NCBI GenBank assembly: GCA_963745205.1
Contig: CAVUWX010000014.1
Span: 1-64,000 of the forward strand
From: Hyphomicrobium_A sp963745205
GTDB lineage: Bacteria > Pseudomonadota > Alphaproteobacteria > Rhizobiales > Hyphomicrobiaceae
Reading direction: 5' to 3'
Length of the DNA stretch: 64,000 nt
The translations under genes were made by a program, and so were the position numbers. This document shows, in pieces, positions 51,002-60,235 of the stretch (position 1 is its first letter; every line of letters begins with the position of its first letter). The notes beneath the pieces were generated by a model that had not been told where the DNA came from, ran no database searches, and saw only the letters and a list, made by a program, of their open reading frames with translations.

Positions 51002-52006
51002 GTGGGCGCGCGCCCGAACAAGGCCGCCTCGGCGAAACCGAGGATCTTCATCGACGGCGAGGCCGGCACGACCGGCCTTGAGATCCGCGAGCGCCTCGCC
51101 GCGCTCGCCGACGTCGAGGTGCGCCGTATCGAGCCTGCCAAGCGCAAGGATGGCAAGGCGCGCCAGGAGCTGATGCGCGAGGTCGACCTCGTCGTGCTGT
51201 GTCTTCCCGACGACGCCGCGCGCGAGGCGGTGGCGCTTGCTGATGAGCTGGGTGCCGACGCCCCGAAGATTCTCGACGCGTCGACCGCGCACCGGGTGGC
51301 GCTCGGCTGGGTCTATGGCTTCGCCGAACTCGATTCCCACCAGGCTGAAACGATCAGCAAAGCCAGGCGGGTCGCCAACCCCGGTTGCTATCCGACCGGA
51401 GCGATCGCGATCGTCCGGCCGCTCGTCGATGCCGGGATGCTGCCCTCAGACTTTCCACTCACTATCAATGCCGTCAGCGGCTACTCGGGTGGCGGGCGCA
51501 AGATGATCGAGGCCTACGAGGCTGGAACCGCGCCATCCTTCGAGCTTTATGGGCTAGGGCTCGAGCACAAGCATATCCCCGAGCTCATGCGCTATTCCAA
51601 GCTCACGCGGCGGCCCATCTTCGTGCCGTCTGTCGGCAACTTCAGGCAGGGTATGCTGGTGTCGATCCCGCTGCATCTCGATTTGTTGCCCGGCCAGCCG
51701 TGCCTGCGCGACCTCGAGCTCGCGCTCGACGCACACTATCGCGGTTCGAAGCTGATCGGCGTCGCAAAGGATCCGGGTGGGTCGATGACGCGGCTAACGG
51801 CCGAGACGCTCAACGACACCGATCGGCTCGAGATCTTCGTCTTCGGCAACGCCGATCTGCGCCAGGCCGTGCTGGTTGCACGGCTCGACAACCTTGGCAA
51901 GGGCGCAGCAGGAGCCGCCGTGCAGAATATCAGGCTGATGCTCGGACTCGGCGCGGACGCCGGCGCGAAGGGTCAGGCGCGCGAGGCGGCCCGTGTCATT
52001 CCGTGA
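51002..52006 (+). CDS. argC: N-acetyl-gamma-glutamyl-phosphate reductase (type 2)
   Basis: 334 residues. ArgC reduces N-acetylglutamyl phosphate to the semialdehyde in arginine biosynthesis. Features seen are FIDGEAGTTGLEIRERLAAL (NADP site), active Cys near residue 127 in ANPGCYPTGAIAIV, and the substrate-binding SGYSGGGRKMIEAYEAG. Short type-2 form common in Alphaproteobacteria. GTG 51002 with GGAG 10 bases upstream is preferred to TTG 50993. The 3' end overlaps that of convergent ctaA by 34 bases. Placement after rplM-rpsI is typical for the order. Confidence 0.94.
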   Translation: MGARPNKAASAKPRIFIDGEAGTTGLEIRERLAALADVEVRRIEPAKRKDGKARQELMREVDLVVLCLPDDAAREAVALADELGADAPKILDASTAHRVALGWVYGFAELDSHQAETISKARRVANPGCYPTGAIAIVRPLVDAGMLPSDFPLTINAVSGYSGGGRKMIEAYEAGTAPSFELYGLGLEHKHIPELMRYSKLTRRPIFVPSVGNFRQGMLVSIPLHLDLLPGQPCLRDLELALDAHYRGSKLIGVAKDPGGSMTRLTAETLNDTDRLEIFVFGNADLRQAVLVARLDNLGKGAAGAAVQNIRLMLGLGADAGAKGQAREAARVIP

Positions 52007-53052
52007 AGGTGGACGGTCGCGGCCGCGACGACGATGGCGGCGCCCGCCTGGTGCGCGAGGGCGAGCGTGATCTGCACACCGAGCACCAGCGTGGCGATTC
52101 CGATACTCATCTGCGCGAGCAGCGCTGCGGCGAGCAGGCCGGCGGAGCCGATGAGACGCTCATCGTCGGCTGAGAGCTTGAGCGCCCAGACGTGCCAGAG
52201 CGCGAGCGCCACCACGAGGTAGGCGACCATGCGGTGGTCGAACTGCACTGTCGTCACGTTCTCGAAAAAGTTGAGATACCAAGGCGAGAGTTGGTCGAGC
52301 CCGTGGGGCACGAGACGGCCGTCCATCAGCGGCCACGTATTGTAAGTGTGCCCGGCCTTCAGTCCGGCAACGAGCGCGCCGAGCCCCGCCTGCAGAAAAA
52401 TGAAAGCGAACAGCACGGCGGCGAAGCGCCACTCGCCGTTCGTAATGGTGCGCAGGCGCACACGCTTCTGCGCCGGTCCGGCATCGAGCCCGAGCCACAC
52501 GAGCAGCGCAAGGATCGAGAACGCGATCAGTAAGTGCAGCGCCAGGCGGTATTGGCTCACGTCGATACGGTCGACGAGCCCCGACTTGACCATGTACCAG
52601 CCGATGAACCCTTGCAGTCCTCCGAGCACGAGGACGCCGAACAACTTCAGCGGCAAGCCGGGGCGCAGCCTGCTCGCGGCCCAGAACGCCAGAAACGGTA
52701 CGGCGAAGCCGACGCCGATGAAGCGTCCGAGTAGGCGGTGGGTCCACTCCCACCAGTAGATGAACTTGAACTCGGCGAGCGACATGCCGGCGTTGACAAC
52801 GCTGTACTCTGGGATCGCCTTGTACTTTTCGAAGGCGCCCTGCCAATCGCCCTCGTTCAACGGGGGTATGGCGCCGAGCAGCGGCTGCCACTCGGTGATC
52901 GACAGCCCGGACTCGGTGAGGCGCGTCGCGCCGCCGACCACGACCATAGAGAACACGAGAGCGGCGACGGCGAAGAGCCAAGCGCGCACGGCGCGGTCGC
53001 CGTCCGCCGCGGCGGCGCGCGATGCTGCCGGCGGTTCTATTGAAATTGCCAC
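51973..53052 (-). CDS. ctaA: Heme A synthase (COX15/CtaA)
   Basis: 359 residues with eight membrane helices. CtaA oxidises the C8 methyl of heme O to give heme A for aa3-type cytochrome oxidases. Conserved His contexts are seen: WWEWTHRLLGRFIGVG, LALHLLIAFSILAL, and late LALAHQAGAAIVVA. N-terminus VVVGGATRLTESGLSITEW is diagnostic. The end overlaps argC by 34 bases. A terminal oxidase of the aa3 type is therefore expected elsewhere in the genome. Confidence 0.95.
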   Translation of the reverse strand: MAISIEPPAASRAAAADGDRAVRAWLFAVAALVFSMVVVGGATRLTESGLSITEWQPLLGAIPPLNEGDWQGAFEKYKAIPEYSVVNAGMSLAEFKFIYWWEWTHRLLGRFIGVGFAVPFLAFWAASRLRPGLPLKLFGVLVLGGLQGFIGWYMVKSGLVDRIDVSQYRLALHLLIAFSILALLVWLGLDAGPAQKRVRLRTITNGEWRFAAVLFAFIFLQAGLGALVAGLKAGHTYNTWPLMDGRLVPHGLDQLSPWYLNFFENVTTVQFDHRMVAYLVVALALWHVWALKLSADDERLIGSAGLLAAALLAQMSIGIATLVLGVQITLALAHQAGAAIVVAAATVHLHGMTRAASRA

Positions 53053-53147
53053 GACTGGAAACCCTAAAGCTTTGCGTCCGCAGCCTGATACGTCGCTTGG
53101 CGCGCGCGATCAATGCGCCCAACGAGCGCGGCGTCGAAAGGGAAGGC

Positions 53148-54215
53148 CTAGGCGGTCGAGGAATGCTGACCCGAGACGCGCTGCAGCGCGGTCATGAAGG
53201 CGAACGGAACACCCGACAGAAGCGCCTTTACGTAGCGGATGTCCTGGAAGTCGCCATGCAGAGACAGCCGCGGCAACCCGGTCAGCGCGTGCGCATGCTC
53301 GGCGTGGAGTAGCCCCTTCTGCGTCGTGACCGCCGTCGCAAGACCAAGCTCTTCGGCAATGCGGAACTCTCTCGGACCCGCGCTGTTGGCGCACCCATAA
53401 GGATAGCTGAAATGCCGGCAAGGACGGCCAAGCTCGCACTCGATGCGGGCCACGCTGTCAGCTATCTCGGCGCGAGCAACGGCATCGGGGAGCTTGGCCA
53501 GCGCGCGGTGCGTCGTGGTATGGGCGCCGATCGTCACCAGCGGGTCTTGCGCTAGCTCGCGCAGCTCGCCCCAGGTCATGAACATGCCAGCGTGAGCGGA
53601 TTTGGGATCGTGGTTCTGCGCCGCCGCCAGCTCGGCGACGACAGCCCGCGCAAGATCTTCGGGGACCGAGCGCAGCCACCAATAGATCTCGTGGTAGGCG
53701 GCTTCCTTCTTGGCTGGGGTGCCGAGCGGAAAGTGCCGTCCTTGACCATTCATCCCAAGGGTGATGTGTGGGGCCGCGCTCAGTACCTCTTCGAGCGTGA
53801 GCCACCACAGCTCGGGATTGCCATCGGCAAAGTCGCTCGACACAAAGATCGTGAACGGAATCGAGTGGCGTTTGAAGATGGGATAGGCAAACTCGCGGTT
53901 GTCCCTGTAGCCGTCATCCAAAGTAAAGGCCGCAAACGGGCGATCGCCTCCCTCCTCGAGACGATAGGGAACGTCGTCGAGGGAGATGACGTCGAAACCC
54001 GCTTCCAGCGTGGACTCGATGACCGAGTCGAGAAACTCGGGGGTCACGCGCAAGATGCGGTTCGGCTCGAACTCCTGCGCGGGATCGGAGCGCACCTGAT
54101 GCAGCATGAAGATGACGCCCGCGCCCTTGGTGTAAGGCGCGAGGATGTTCTCGGCTCTCAAATAGTGAACCGCCGCCAGCGCGGCCTTCAGAAGCTTGGT
54201 GGATCGCCTGCTCAT
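53148..54215 (-). CDS. Polysaccharide deacetylase family protein
   Basis: 355 residues. NodB-like domain: catalytic Asp pair in AFTLDDGYRDNREFAYPIF, His-x-x-x-His metal site in IGAHTTTHRALAKLPDAVA, and FSYPYGCANSAGPREF. It should remove acetyl groups from amino-sugar polymers in the envelope or from an exopolysaccharide. Placed next to the chain-length determinant and export genes, it probably modifies that polymer. No cleavable signal peptide is obvious, only a hydrophobic N-terminal stretch. Confidence 0.88.
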   Translation of the reverse strand: MSRRSTKLLKAALAAVHYLRAENILAPYTKGAGVIFMLHQVRSDPAQEFEPNRILRVTPEFLDSVIESTLEAGFDVISLDDVPYRLEEGGDRPFAAFTLDDGYRDNREFAYPIFKRHSIPFTIFVSSDFADGNPELWWLTLEEVLSAAPHITLGMNGQGRHFPLGTPAKKEAAYHEIYWWLRSVPEDLARAVVAELAAAQNHDPKSAHAGMFMTWGELRELAQDPLVTIGAHTTTHRALAKLPDAVARAEIADSVARIECELGRPCRHFSYPYGCANSAGPREFRIAEELGLATAVTTQKGLLHAEHAHALTGLPRLSLHGDFQDIRYVKALLSGVPFAFMTALQRVSGQHSSTA

Positions 54216-54370
54216 GCTTCCACTTCAATGCACGGACGCCGGGCAATGGGTTCAAGCGTGCCCAACGCTCGCAATTTTCATGCAAGTCGGCGCGAGACCT
54301 CGACTATGCGTGGCGAGTCTCGTCCTTTGGTTAAGAAGATCAGGAAAACCCCGTACTTCGGGGCGCCAGA

Positions 54371-56518
54371 TTAAGCCGACCGTGCCTCGGCGCCACCTTT
54401 GGCCGTGAGCCGCGCGAGCCGTTCCTGTACCAGGCGGTTCGAAAGGGGACGCTCGAGCTTGAACAGCTCGATGTCTGCCACCTCGAAGCCGAGGAAGGTC
54501 CCTGGCGCCTCCGCGAGCTTTGCGCGCCGCTTGCCCTCGGAGACGATGACGCCGGCATCGAACCGCCCCTGGATGGCCTCGAACAGGGCTCGCGCCGCCT
54601 GATTCGAGCCAACGATGACGATGTGATCATAGGCGGTATCGAGCGCGTCGAGCGCGAGGTTAACCTGATCGGGATCGAGCATCGCATCCGGGCTCATGGC
54701 GCCGGTGCCGGCCGGGATCAGATGCGCGGCGCTGCCAGGAACGCGCGCGACGACGTCCTCGAAGCGCGCCTTCCCCTGCAGCAGCTCAGCCAGGCCGGGG
54801 CGCGTCTGCGCGCCGATCGCCTCGGCGACACCGTGCCCGTCCGAGCTCCAATCCACGAGCATCACATCGGGGCCCGCATCCGCTAGCGCCTTGGCGAGAT
54901 CGACACCGGCGGCGCCAGCATCGACGCCGTCTGTCTCGCCCGTGATGAGCGTCCGGAAGCCGCCGATGTCGGGGGGCCGGACTAGGAGCTGGTTTGCCAG
55001 CGCGGCAACGGAGTCGACCGTGTGAATGACACCCTTGGATACTGCAGCCGCGCGATCAGTCCCGCTACGCGCATGCTGTGCCTCGGCGCGAGGGTAGGCG
55101 GGCGCACCCTGCCATGTTCCCTTCGGCAGGGCGCCTGGCGCACGGGCGGCAGCGAACAATGCCTTAGTCACGACGATCGCGATGCCGAACAGCAGGAACG
55201 CTACCGCGACGAGCGCCGAATACGGCAGCTTCTTGGGGAAGCTCGGCACGCTTGAGGGCCGCGCGCTGGTAATGATCTGCGCCTCGATGGGCACGGCCTG
55301 GCTGTCGGCGCGCGCGCGGTTGGCCTCGAAGCGGGCCTGCAATTGCTCGAGCTCCTGGCGTTTCGACTTTGCCGCGGCCTCGAGCTGGCGCAGCTTGACC
55401 TGATCGTCGCCCGTGCCGACGACGCGCGCCTTCGTGTCGTCGAGGTTCTTCTTTGCCCCGGCCTCGTGGAGTGCGGCGGCCTGCGCGCCCTTCTCGATGC
55501 CCTCGATAATCTTGCTGACCTCGGCCTTGATCTGCCGCTGCAAACCCTCAAGATCAGCGTGGATCTGCCGCATGCGCGGATGCGCCGGGAGAAGCGTTGC
55601 CGACAGCTCGGCGAGCTGCCGCTCCAGGCGGACGCGCTGTTGCACAAGGTTCTCAATGAGCGGGGATTTCTGCACATCCGGGAGCGACTCGGCGTTCCCA
55701 GCGCGAACCATCTCGCGCGCGGACGCGGCCCTCGTCTCAGCCTCGCTGCGTGCTGCCTGCGCCTTGGTCAACTCCGCATTGAGGTCGGCGAGCTGCTGCT
55801 GGTTGAGGCCTGTGTCGTTCGGCCCCCCCTTGAAGATGTTCGCTTCGCCGCGGAAGCGCTCGACCCCGGCCTCGGCCTCGGCGACCTCTTTCATCAGCTT
55901 GTCGATCTTCGGCTGCAGAGCCTTCTGCACCTCGTCGGTCTCGGCGACCGTACGCGTCGCAAGCGAGATCCGGTAGAGCTCGGCGAGCTTGTTGGCGACC
56001 GCCGCGGCGAGCTTTGGATCTTGAGAGGTGAAGCGGATGCCGATGAACCGGCTCTCCTTGGGCGAATAGACGTCAAGGCGGTCGAAATACGCGCGCAGCA
56101 CGCGCTCCTGCTCGGTCTCGCTGCCGCGGCCGAAATCGAAGACGTGAACGATGCGGCCAACGAGCGAGGGAGACTGAAGCGCGCCGTTGAACTCGGGTTT
56201 GTTGGCGAGGCCCTCCGCGGCAATGACCTCGACGGCGAGATCAGGCGACATCAGCGCGCGAACGTGCGTGTTGATCGCTTCCTTGTCCATGCGGGCGGCA
56301 ACCGCCTCCGCCGAGGCAGCATCGTTGGCCTGTACCTCGCGCTTCGGCGCCACGAGTTGGATCTGCGCCTCGGAGCTGTATTCCGGCGTCAGGAAGGAGA
56401 GAATGACGTAAGCGGCAATGCCGGCCGCAAGGCTCAGCGCCAGAAGCTTGGGAACGCTTCTACGGAGGGAATGCCAGATTGCGCTGATGTCGATGTCGTC
56501 GGGTGAGGCGGTATTCAT
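54371..56518 (-). CDS. Exopolysaccharide co-polymerase (Wzz/GumC type) with degenerate kinase domain
   Basis: 715 residues. An N-terminal membrane helix (LLALSLAAGIAAYVILSFL) leads the Wzz domain; long coiled coils span about residues 200-420. A second membrane helix (YSALVAVAFLLFGIAIVV) is near 435. The C-terminal ~190 residues resemble a BY-kinase nucleotide-binding fold (DVMLVDWSSDGHGVAEAIG, AYDHIVIVGSNQAARALF), but the expected Walker A glycine-lysine loop is replaced by LITGETDGVDAGAAGVDLAK. The C-terminus lacks a Tyr cluster. So it likely controls polymer length without kinase activity. It is divergent from the export lipoprotein gene. Confidence 0.88.
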   Translation of the reverse strand: MNTASPDDIDISAIWHSLRRSVPKLLALSLAAGIAAYVILSFLTPEYSSEAQIQLVAPKREVQANDAASAEAVAARMDKEAINTHVRALMSPDLAVEVIAAEGLANKPEFNGALQSPSLVGRIVHVFDFGRGSETEQERVLRAYFDRLDVYSPKESRFIGIRFTSQDPKLAAAVANKLAELYRISLATRTVAETDEVQKALQPKIDKLMKEVAEAEAGVERFRGEANIFKGGPNDTGLNQQQLADLNAELTKAQAARSEAETRAASAREMVRAGNAESLPDVQKSPLIENLVQQRVRLERQLAELSATLLPAHPRMRQIHADLEGLQRQIKAEVSKIIEGIEKGAQAAALHEAGAKKNLDDTKARVVGTGDDQVKLRQLEAAAKSKRQELEQLQARFEANRARADSQAVPIEAQIITSARPSSVPSFPKKLPYSALVAVAFLLFGIAIVVTKALFAAARAPGALPKGTWQGAPAYPRAEAQHARSGTDRAAAVSKGVIHTVDSVAALANQLLVRPPDIGGFRTLITGETDGVDAGAAGVDLAKALADAGPDVMLVDWSSDGHGVAEAIGAQTRPGLAELLQGKARFEDVVARVPGSAAHLIPAGTGAMSPDAMLDPDQVNLALDALDTAYDHIVIVGSNQAARALFEAIQGRFDAGVIVSEGKRRAKLAEAPGTFLGFEVADIELFKLERPLSNRLVQERLARLTAKGGAEARSA

Positions 56519-56683
56519 GGAATGCGGGTCCGCTCGAAAGAACGCCTAATCGGTGCTCCAAAATAGAGCGGATGGGGTAAGGATTTCCTTAAACGTACAG
56601 AGAAAACACATCTGCTCAGTGTTTGTTAACCAGTCGGACGGCACATTGCTTCGCAGGCGTATTTTCACTCGGCTGCGAATCCC

Positions 56684-57445
56684 ATGTCCCTTCGGCTGGC
56701 AATACTTCTGGCGGCGTCGCTTCTCGCCTTGGGCGGTTGCGCGCAGGATGAGCTTGCCATGCTCGGCAACGTGCTTCCAGTCGACATCATCTATGACGCC
56801 CCCGGCGCCCCGCCGAGCACCGTTATCCCCGTTGCCGATACCGGCTGGGGCGACACGACCGTCTACCGTGGCGAACGGCCGGTCGTCGCGCCGCAGCCCA
56901 TGCCGGCATGGGGTCCACCCGCCGTCTTCGCCACCCCGGTTCCCGTCATGCTGCCTCCGGGACCGCACGCGGTGCCGGACTTCCTCGGCCCCTACTTGCT
57001 GGATACGGGCGACAAGCTGCGTATATTCGTCTACGGCCAGCCCAACCTGTCGCGCATCTATACCGTGGACCAGGTGGGTAACATCGCCGTGCCGCTCATC
57101 GGCTCTGTGCATGCGCGTGGGCGCACGACGGGCGATCTTGAGCGCACCATCCGCGCAAAGCTTGGCACCGACTATGTGAAAGACCCACAAGTGACCGTGG
57201 ACGTGGCCCAGAACCGCCCGTTCTTCATCTTGGGCGAAGTCCGACTTCCCGGCCAGTACCCCTACGTGTCCGGCATGACGGTCGAGACGGCGGTCGCCAT
57301 CGGTGGCGGCTACACCGAGCGGGCAAGCGAGCGCACCTTCCGCATCACGCGGCGCGTCAATGGCGTCGTCGACCTGATCGAGGCGCCGTCCGACTACACG
57401 CTGCTGCCGGGCGACACGGTCTACGTCTACGAGCGCATCCTCTGA
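56684..57445 (+). CDS. Outer-membrane polysaccharide export lipoprotein (Wza/GumB type)
   Basis: 253 residues. Lipobox signal peptide LAASLLALGGC, then a Pro-rich linker of about 70 residues. A poly_export domain has YLLDTGDKLRIFVYGQPNLS, and an SLBB-like domain has FFILGEVRLPGQYPYVSGMT and LLPGDTVYVYERIL. It should form the outer-membrane channel for the polymer whose length the divergent Wzz-like protein controls. Confidence 0.92.
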   Translation: MSLRLAILLAASLLALGGCAQDELAMLGNVLPVDIIYDAPGAPPSTVIPVADTGWGDTTVYRGERPVVAPQPMPAWGPPAVFATPVPVMLPPGPHAVPDFLGPYLLDTGDKLRIFVYGQPNLSRIYTVDQVGNIAVPLIGSVHARGRTTGDLERTIRAKLGTDYVKDPQVTVDVAQNRPFFILGEVRLPGQYPYVSGMTVETAVAIGGGYTERASERTFRITRRVNGVVDLIEAPSDYTLLPGDTVYVYERIL

Positions 57446-57467
57446 GCGCGCCGGGGGAAGCGCGGTC

Positions 57468-58598
57468 GTGACCGAGCGCTTTCGCATCCTGCATTGCCTG
57501 CGCGCGCCCGTCGGCGGCCTGTTCCGGCACGTCCTCGACTTGAGCTCAGAGCAGGCCGCGCGCGGCCACGATGTCGGCCTCGTATTCGATTCATCGAACA
57601 CAGACCCGCTCAGCGAGGCCCGGCTCGCGAGCGTGACGGACCGCCTGCGGCTGGGCGTAACACGCATTCCGATGAGCCGCTGGCCCGGGTTCGGCGACGC
57701 AAGCGCCAGCCGGGCAGTGGCGCAACTCGCCCGAGAAACGAACGCCAACGTGTTGCATGGCCATGGCGCCAAGGGCGGGGCCTATGCGCGCCTTGCCGCG
57801 CGGCTGCTGCGATTCCAGGGGCATCCCGTCGCCGCCTTTTACACTCCGCACGGGGGCAGCCTGCACTTTCCGGAAGGCTCGCCCGCGGCGATCGCCTTCA
57901 TCGGCATGGAGAAGGTGCTGGCCCGCTTCACTGACGGGTTAATTTTCGAGAGCGATTACGTCCGGCGCGAGTACGAGCGCCGCGTCGGGGCCGGGCTTGC
58001 GCCGACGGTGGTGGTCACAAACGGCCTGCAGCCGTCCGATTTCGCCGCCCACGCGCCTGGGGCCGATGCCGCCGACTTCCTGTTCATCGGCGAACTCCGC
58101 CAGCTCAAGGGCGTCGATGTTCTCTTGCGCGCACTCGCCGCCGTCGCGCGCACGCGCCCCGTGTCTGCGGTTATCGTCGGCGCGGGGCCCGCCGGCAACG
58201 CCCTCGAGCACCTCGCTACTGAGCTCCTGTTAACGGCCACCGTGACGTTCCCTGGTCCGCTACCCGCTGCACAAGCCTTCGCCCGCGGACGCGCGATCGT
58301 CGTGCCGTCGCGCGCCGAAAGCCTGCCCTTCATCGTGATGGAAGCGGCCGCAGCGCAAGTGCCGCTGATCGCAACCAACGTCGGCGGCATCCCCGAAATC
58401 GTCGCAGGCTCCGACACGCCGCTGCTGCCGCCGGACGACGCCAATGCGCTGGCGCGAGCCCTGCAAGGATTTCTCGACGATCCCGAGACGGCAAAGAAGC
58501 GCGCGCTCGCTCTGAAACAGACGGTGCGCGAGCGCTTCGCCATCGGCGCGACGACGGCCGCCGTCCTCGACTTCTACGCGGCGCATCTCGCCCGCTAA
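57468..58598 (+). CDS. Glycosyltransferase family 4
   Basis: 376 residues from GTG 57468 (GGGGGAAGCG upstream). Rossmann-type GT-B fold: VGGLFRHVLDLSSEQAARGH at the N-terminus, and the C-terminal donor-site motif VPSRAESLPFIVMEAAAAQV with ATNVGGIPEIVAGSDTP. It adds a sugar, often from UDP- or GDP-sugar, to the lipid-linked repeat unit of the polysaccharide. Donor and linkage are not readable. Confidence 0.92.
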   Translation: MTERFRILHCLRAPVGGLFRHVLDLSSEQAARGHDVGLVFDSSNTDPLSEARLASVTDRLRLGVTRIPMSRWPGFGDASASRAVAQLARETNANVLHGHGAKGGAYARLAARLLRFQGHPVAAFYTPHGGSLHFPEGSPAAIAFIGMEKVLARFTDGLIFESDYVRREYERRVGAGLAPTVVVTNGLQPSDFAAHAPGADAADFLFIGELRQLKGVDVLLRALAAVARTRPVSAVIVGAGPAGNALEHLATELLLTATVTFPGPLPAAQAFARGRAIVVPSRAESLPFIVMEAAAAQVPLIATNVGGIPEIVAGSDTPLLPPDDANALARALQGFLDDPETAKKRALALKQTVRERFAIGATTAAVLDFYAAHLAR

Positions 58599-58707
58599 CC
58601 TTAACCGCAAACCTAAACGCGCAGCCCGCTCACCGGCCGGCCCGTGGCACGAAGTATGCGTTGGATACAGCAACTTCGGGTTACGAACCGGTCAAGAGCC
58701 CCGCGAA

Positions 58708-60225
58708 ATGCTGCACGAGAGAGTTTCCGCCCCCCAAAGCGCGCCCCGCGTCGAAGCGCTGCCGATACCGCACCAGATCCCGCGGCTCGCCGATTTCCGC
58801 TTTCACGACAAGTCGAGCCTCATCTCAATGGCCGTGATCCGCGGCGCAGTGCGCGCCTTCGACTTTGCGATCGTCGTTGCGCTTGGCCTAACCATAGCGC
58901 TCCTTTACGTCGACGAGCCGATCGTCGTCGGCAACGCCGCCTTTCTCAGTGCCGTAATCGGCACGGGGGTCGCAACGGTGGCGGCCTTCGAGCTCCTGCA
59001 GCTTTACTCGCTGCCGGCGTTGGCCTCGTTCCTCCGCCAGATGCCGCGCGCGCTCCTTGGCTGGACGGCGACCTTCGCGCTGCTCATCGCGGGATTGTTC
59101 TTCCTCAAAGTGGGACACGAGTTCTCCCGCGTCTGGTTCGCGCTCTGGTTCTTTGCCGGCGCGGTCGCGCTGATGGCCGAGCGGTTCGCCGTTGGCACGG
59201 TGGTGCGTCACTGGACCCGGCAGGGGCGCCTTTTCCGGCGCGCCGCGATCTACGGCGGCGGCGCCATCACCGAGAAGCTCATCGGCGAGCTCGAGATCGA
59301 TCTCGACAGCGACGTGCGCATCATGGGCGTATTCGACGACCGTGGAGACGAGCGCGTCGACCGCATCGTCGCCGGCTATCCCCGGCTTGGGGGCTTAAGC
59401 GAGCTCGTGGAGTTCGCGCGCAGGACACGCCTCGACGTCGTCATCATCGCGCTGCCGATCACCGCCGAGCGGCGCCTCTCGCAGGTCGCGCGCTTACTGT
59501 CGGTGCTGCCGGCGGAGGTGAAGATCCCGGCGCGCTCGACCGAGTTGCGCTTCACCCGCAACACCTACTCCCACGTCGGCAACGTGGCCATGATCGACAT
59601 GCTCGAGAAGCCGATCGCCGATTGGGGCGGAGTTGCCAAGTGGCTGTTCGACAAGGTCGTTGGCATCATCGCACTCCTGCTGCTGGCTCCGCTCATGTTG
59701 GCGGTCGCCGCGGCAATCAAGCTCGACAGCCGCGGCCCCGTGCTGTTCCGGCAGAAGCGCCACGGCTTCAACAACGAGCTTATCGAGATCTTCAAGTTCC
59801 GCTCGATGTACATCGACCGCTGCGATGAGAACGCCGCAAAGCTCGTGACCAAGGACGATCCGCGCGTCACCCGCGTTGGCCGCTTCATCCGCAAGGCCAG
59901 CCTCGATGAGCTGCCGCAGCTCCTCAACGTCATCACCGGCTCACTCTCGCTCGTCGGCCCCCGCCCGCACGCGCTGCAGGCCAAGGCGGCCGGCCGGCTC
60001 TATGCCGCGGTCGTCGACGGCTACTTCGGCCGCCACAAGGTGAAGCCAGGCATCACCGGCTGGGCGCAGATCCACGGCTGGCGCGGCGAGACCGACACCC
60101 CTGAGAAGATCCAGAAGCGCGTCGAGCACGACATTTACTACATCGAGAACTGGTCGCTGCTGCTCGACGTCTACATCCTGTTCAAGACGCCGTTCGCGCT
60201 CTTGAGATCCGAGAACGCCTACTGA
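58708..60225 (+). CDS. Undecaprenyl-phosphate sugar phosphotransferase (WcaJ/ExoY type)
   Basis: 505 residues. Four N-terminal helices (for example FDFAIVVALGLTIALLYVDE) and a cytoplasmic CoA_binding_3-like domain (AAIYGGGAITEKLIGELEID) are followed by a membrane helix and a bacterial sugar-transferase domain. Its motifs are FKFRSMYIDRCDENAAKLVT, RRFIRKASLDELPQLLNVI-like RKASLDELPQLLNVITGSLS, and GPRPHALQAKAAGR. It transfers a sugar-1-phosphate, often glucose or galactose, to undecaprenyl phosphate and so starts the repeat unit. Confidence 0.93.
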   Translation: MLHERVSAPQSAPRVEALPIPHQIPRLADFRFHDKSSLISMAVIRGAVRAFDFAIVVALGLTIALLYVDEPIVVGNAAFLSAVIGTGVATVAAFELLQLYSLPALASFLRQMPRALLGWTATFALLIAGLFFLKVGHEFSRVWFALWFFAGAVALMAERFAVGTVVRHWTRQGRLFRRAAIYGGGAITEKLIGELEIDLDSDVRIMGVFDDRGDERVDRIVAGYPRLGGLSELVEFARRTRLDVVIIALPITAERRLSQVARLLSVLPAEVKIPARSTELRFTRNTYSHVGNVAMIDMLEKPIADWGGVAKWLFDKVVGIIALLLLAPLMLAVAAAIKLDSRGPVLFRQKRHGFNNELIEIFKFRSMYIDRCDENAAKLVTKDDPRVTRVGRFIRKASLDELPQLLNVITGSLSLVGPRPHALQAKAAGRLYAAVVDGYFGRHKVKPGITGWAQIHGWRGETDTPEKIQKRVEHDIYYIENWSLLLDVYILFKTPFALLRSENAY

Positions 60226-60235
60226 GACCCGCCCC

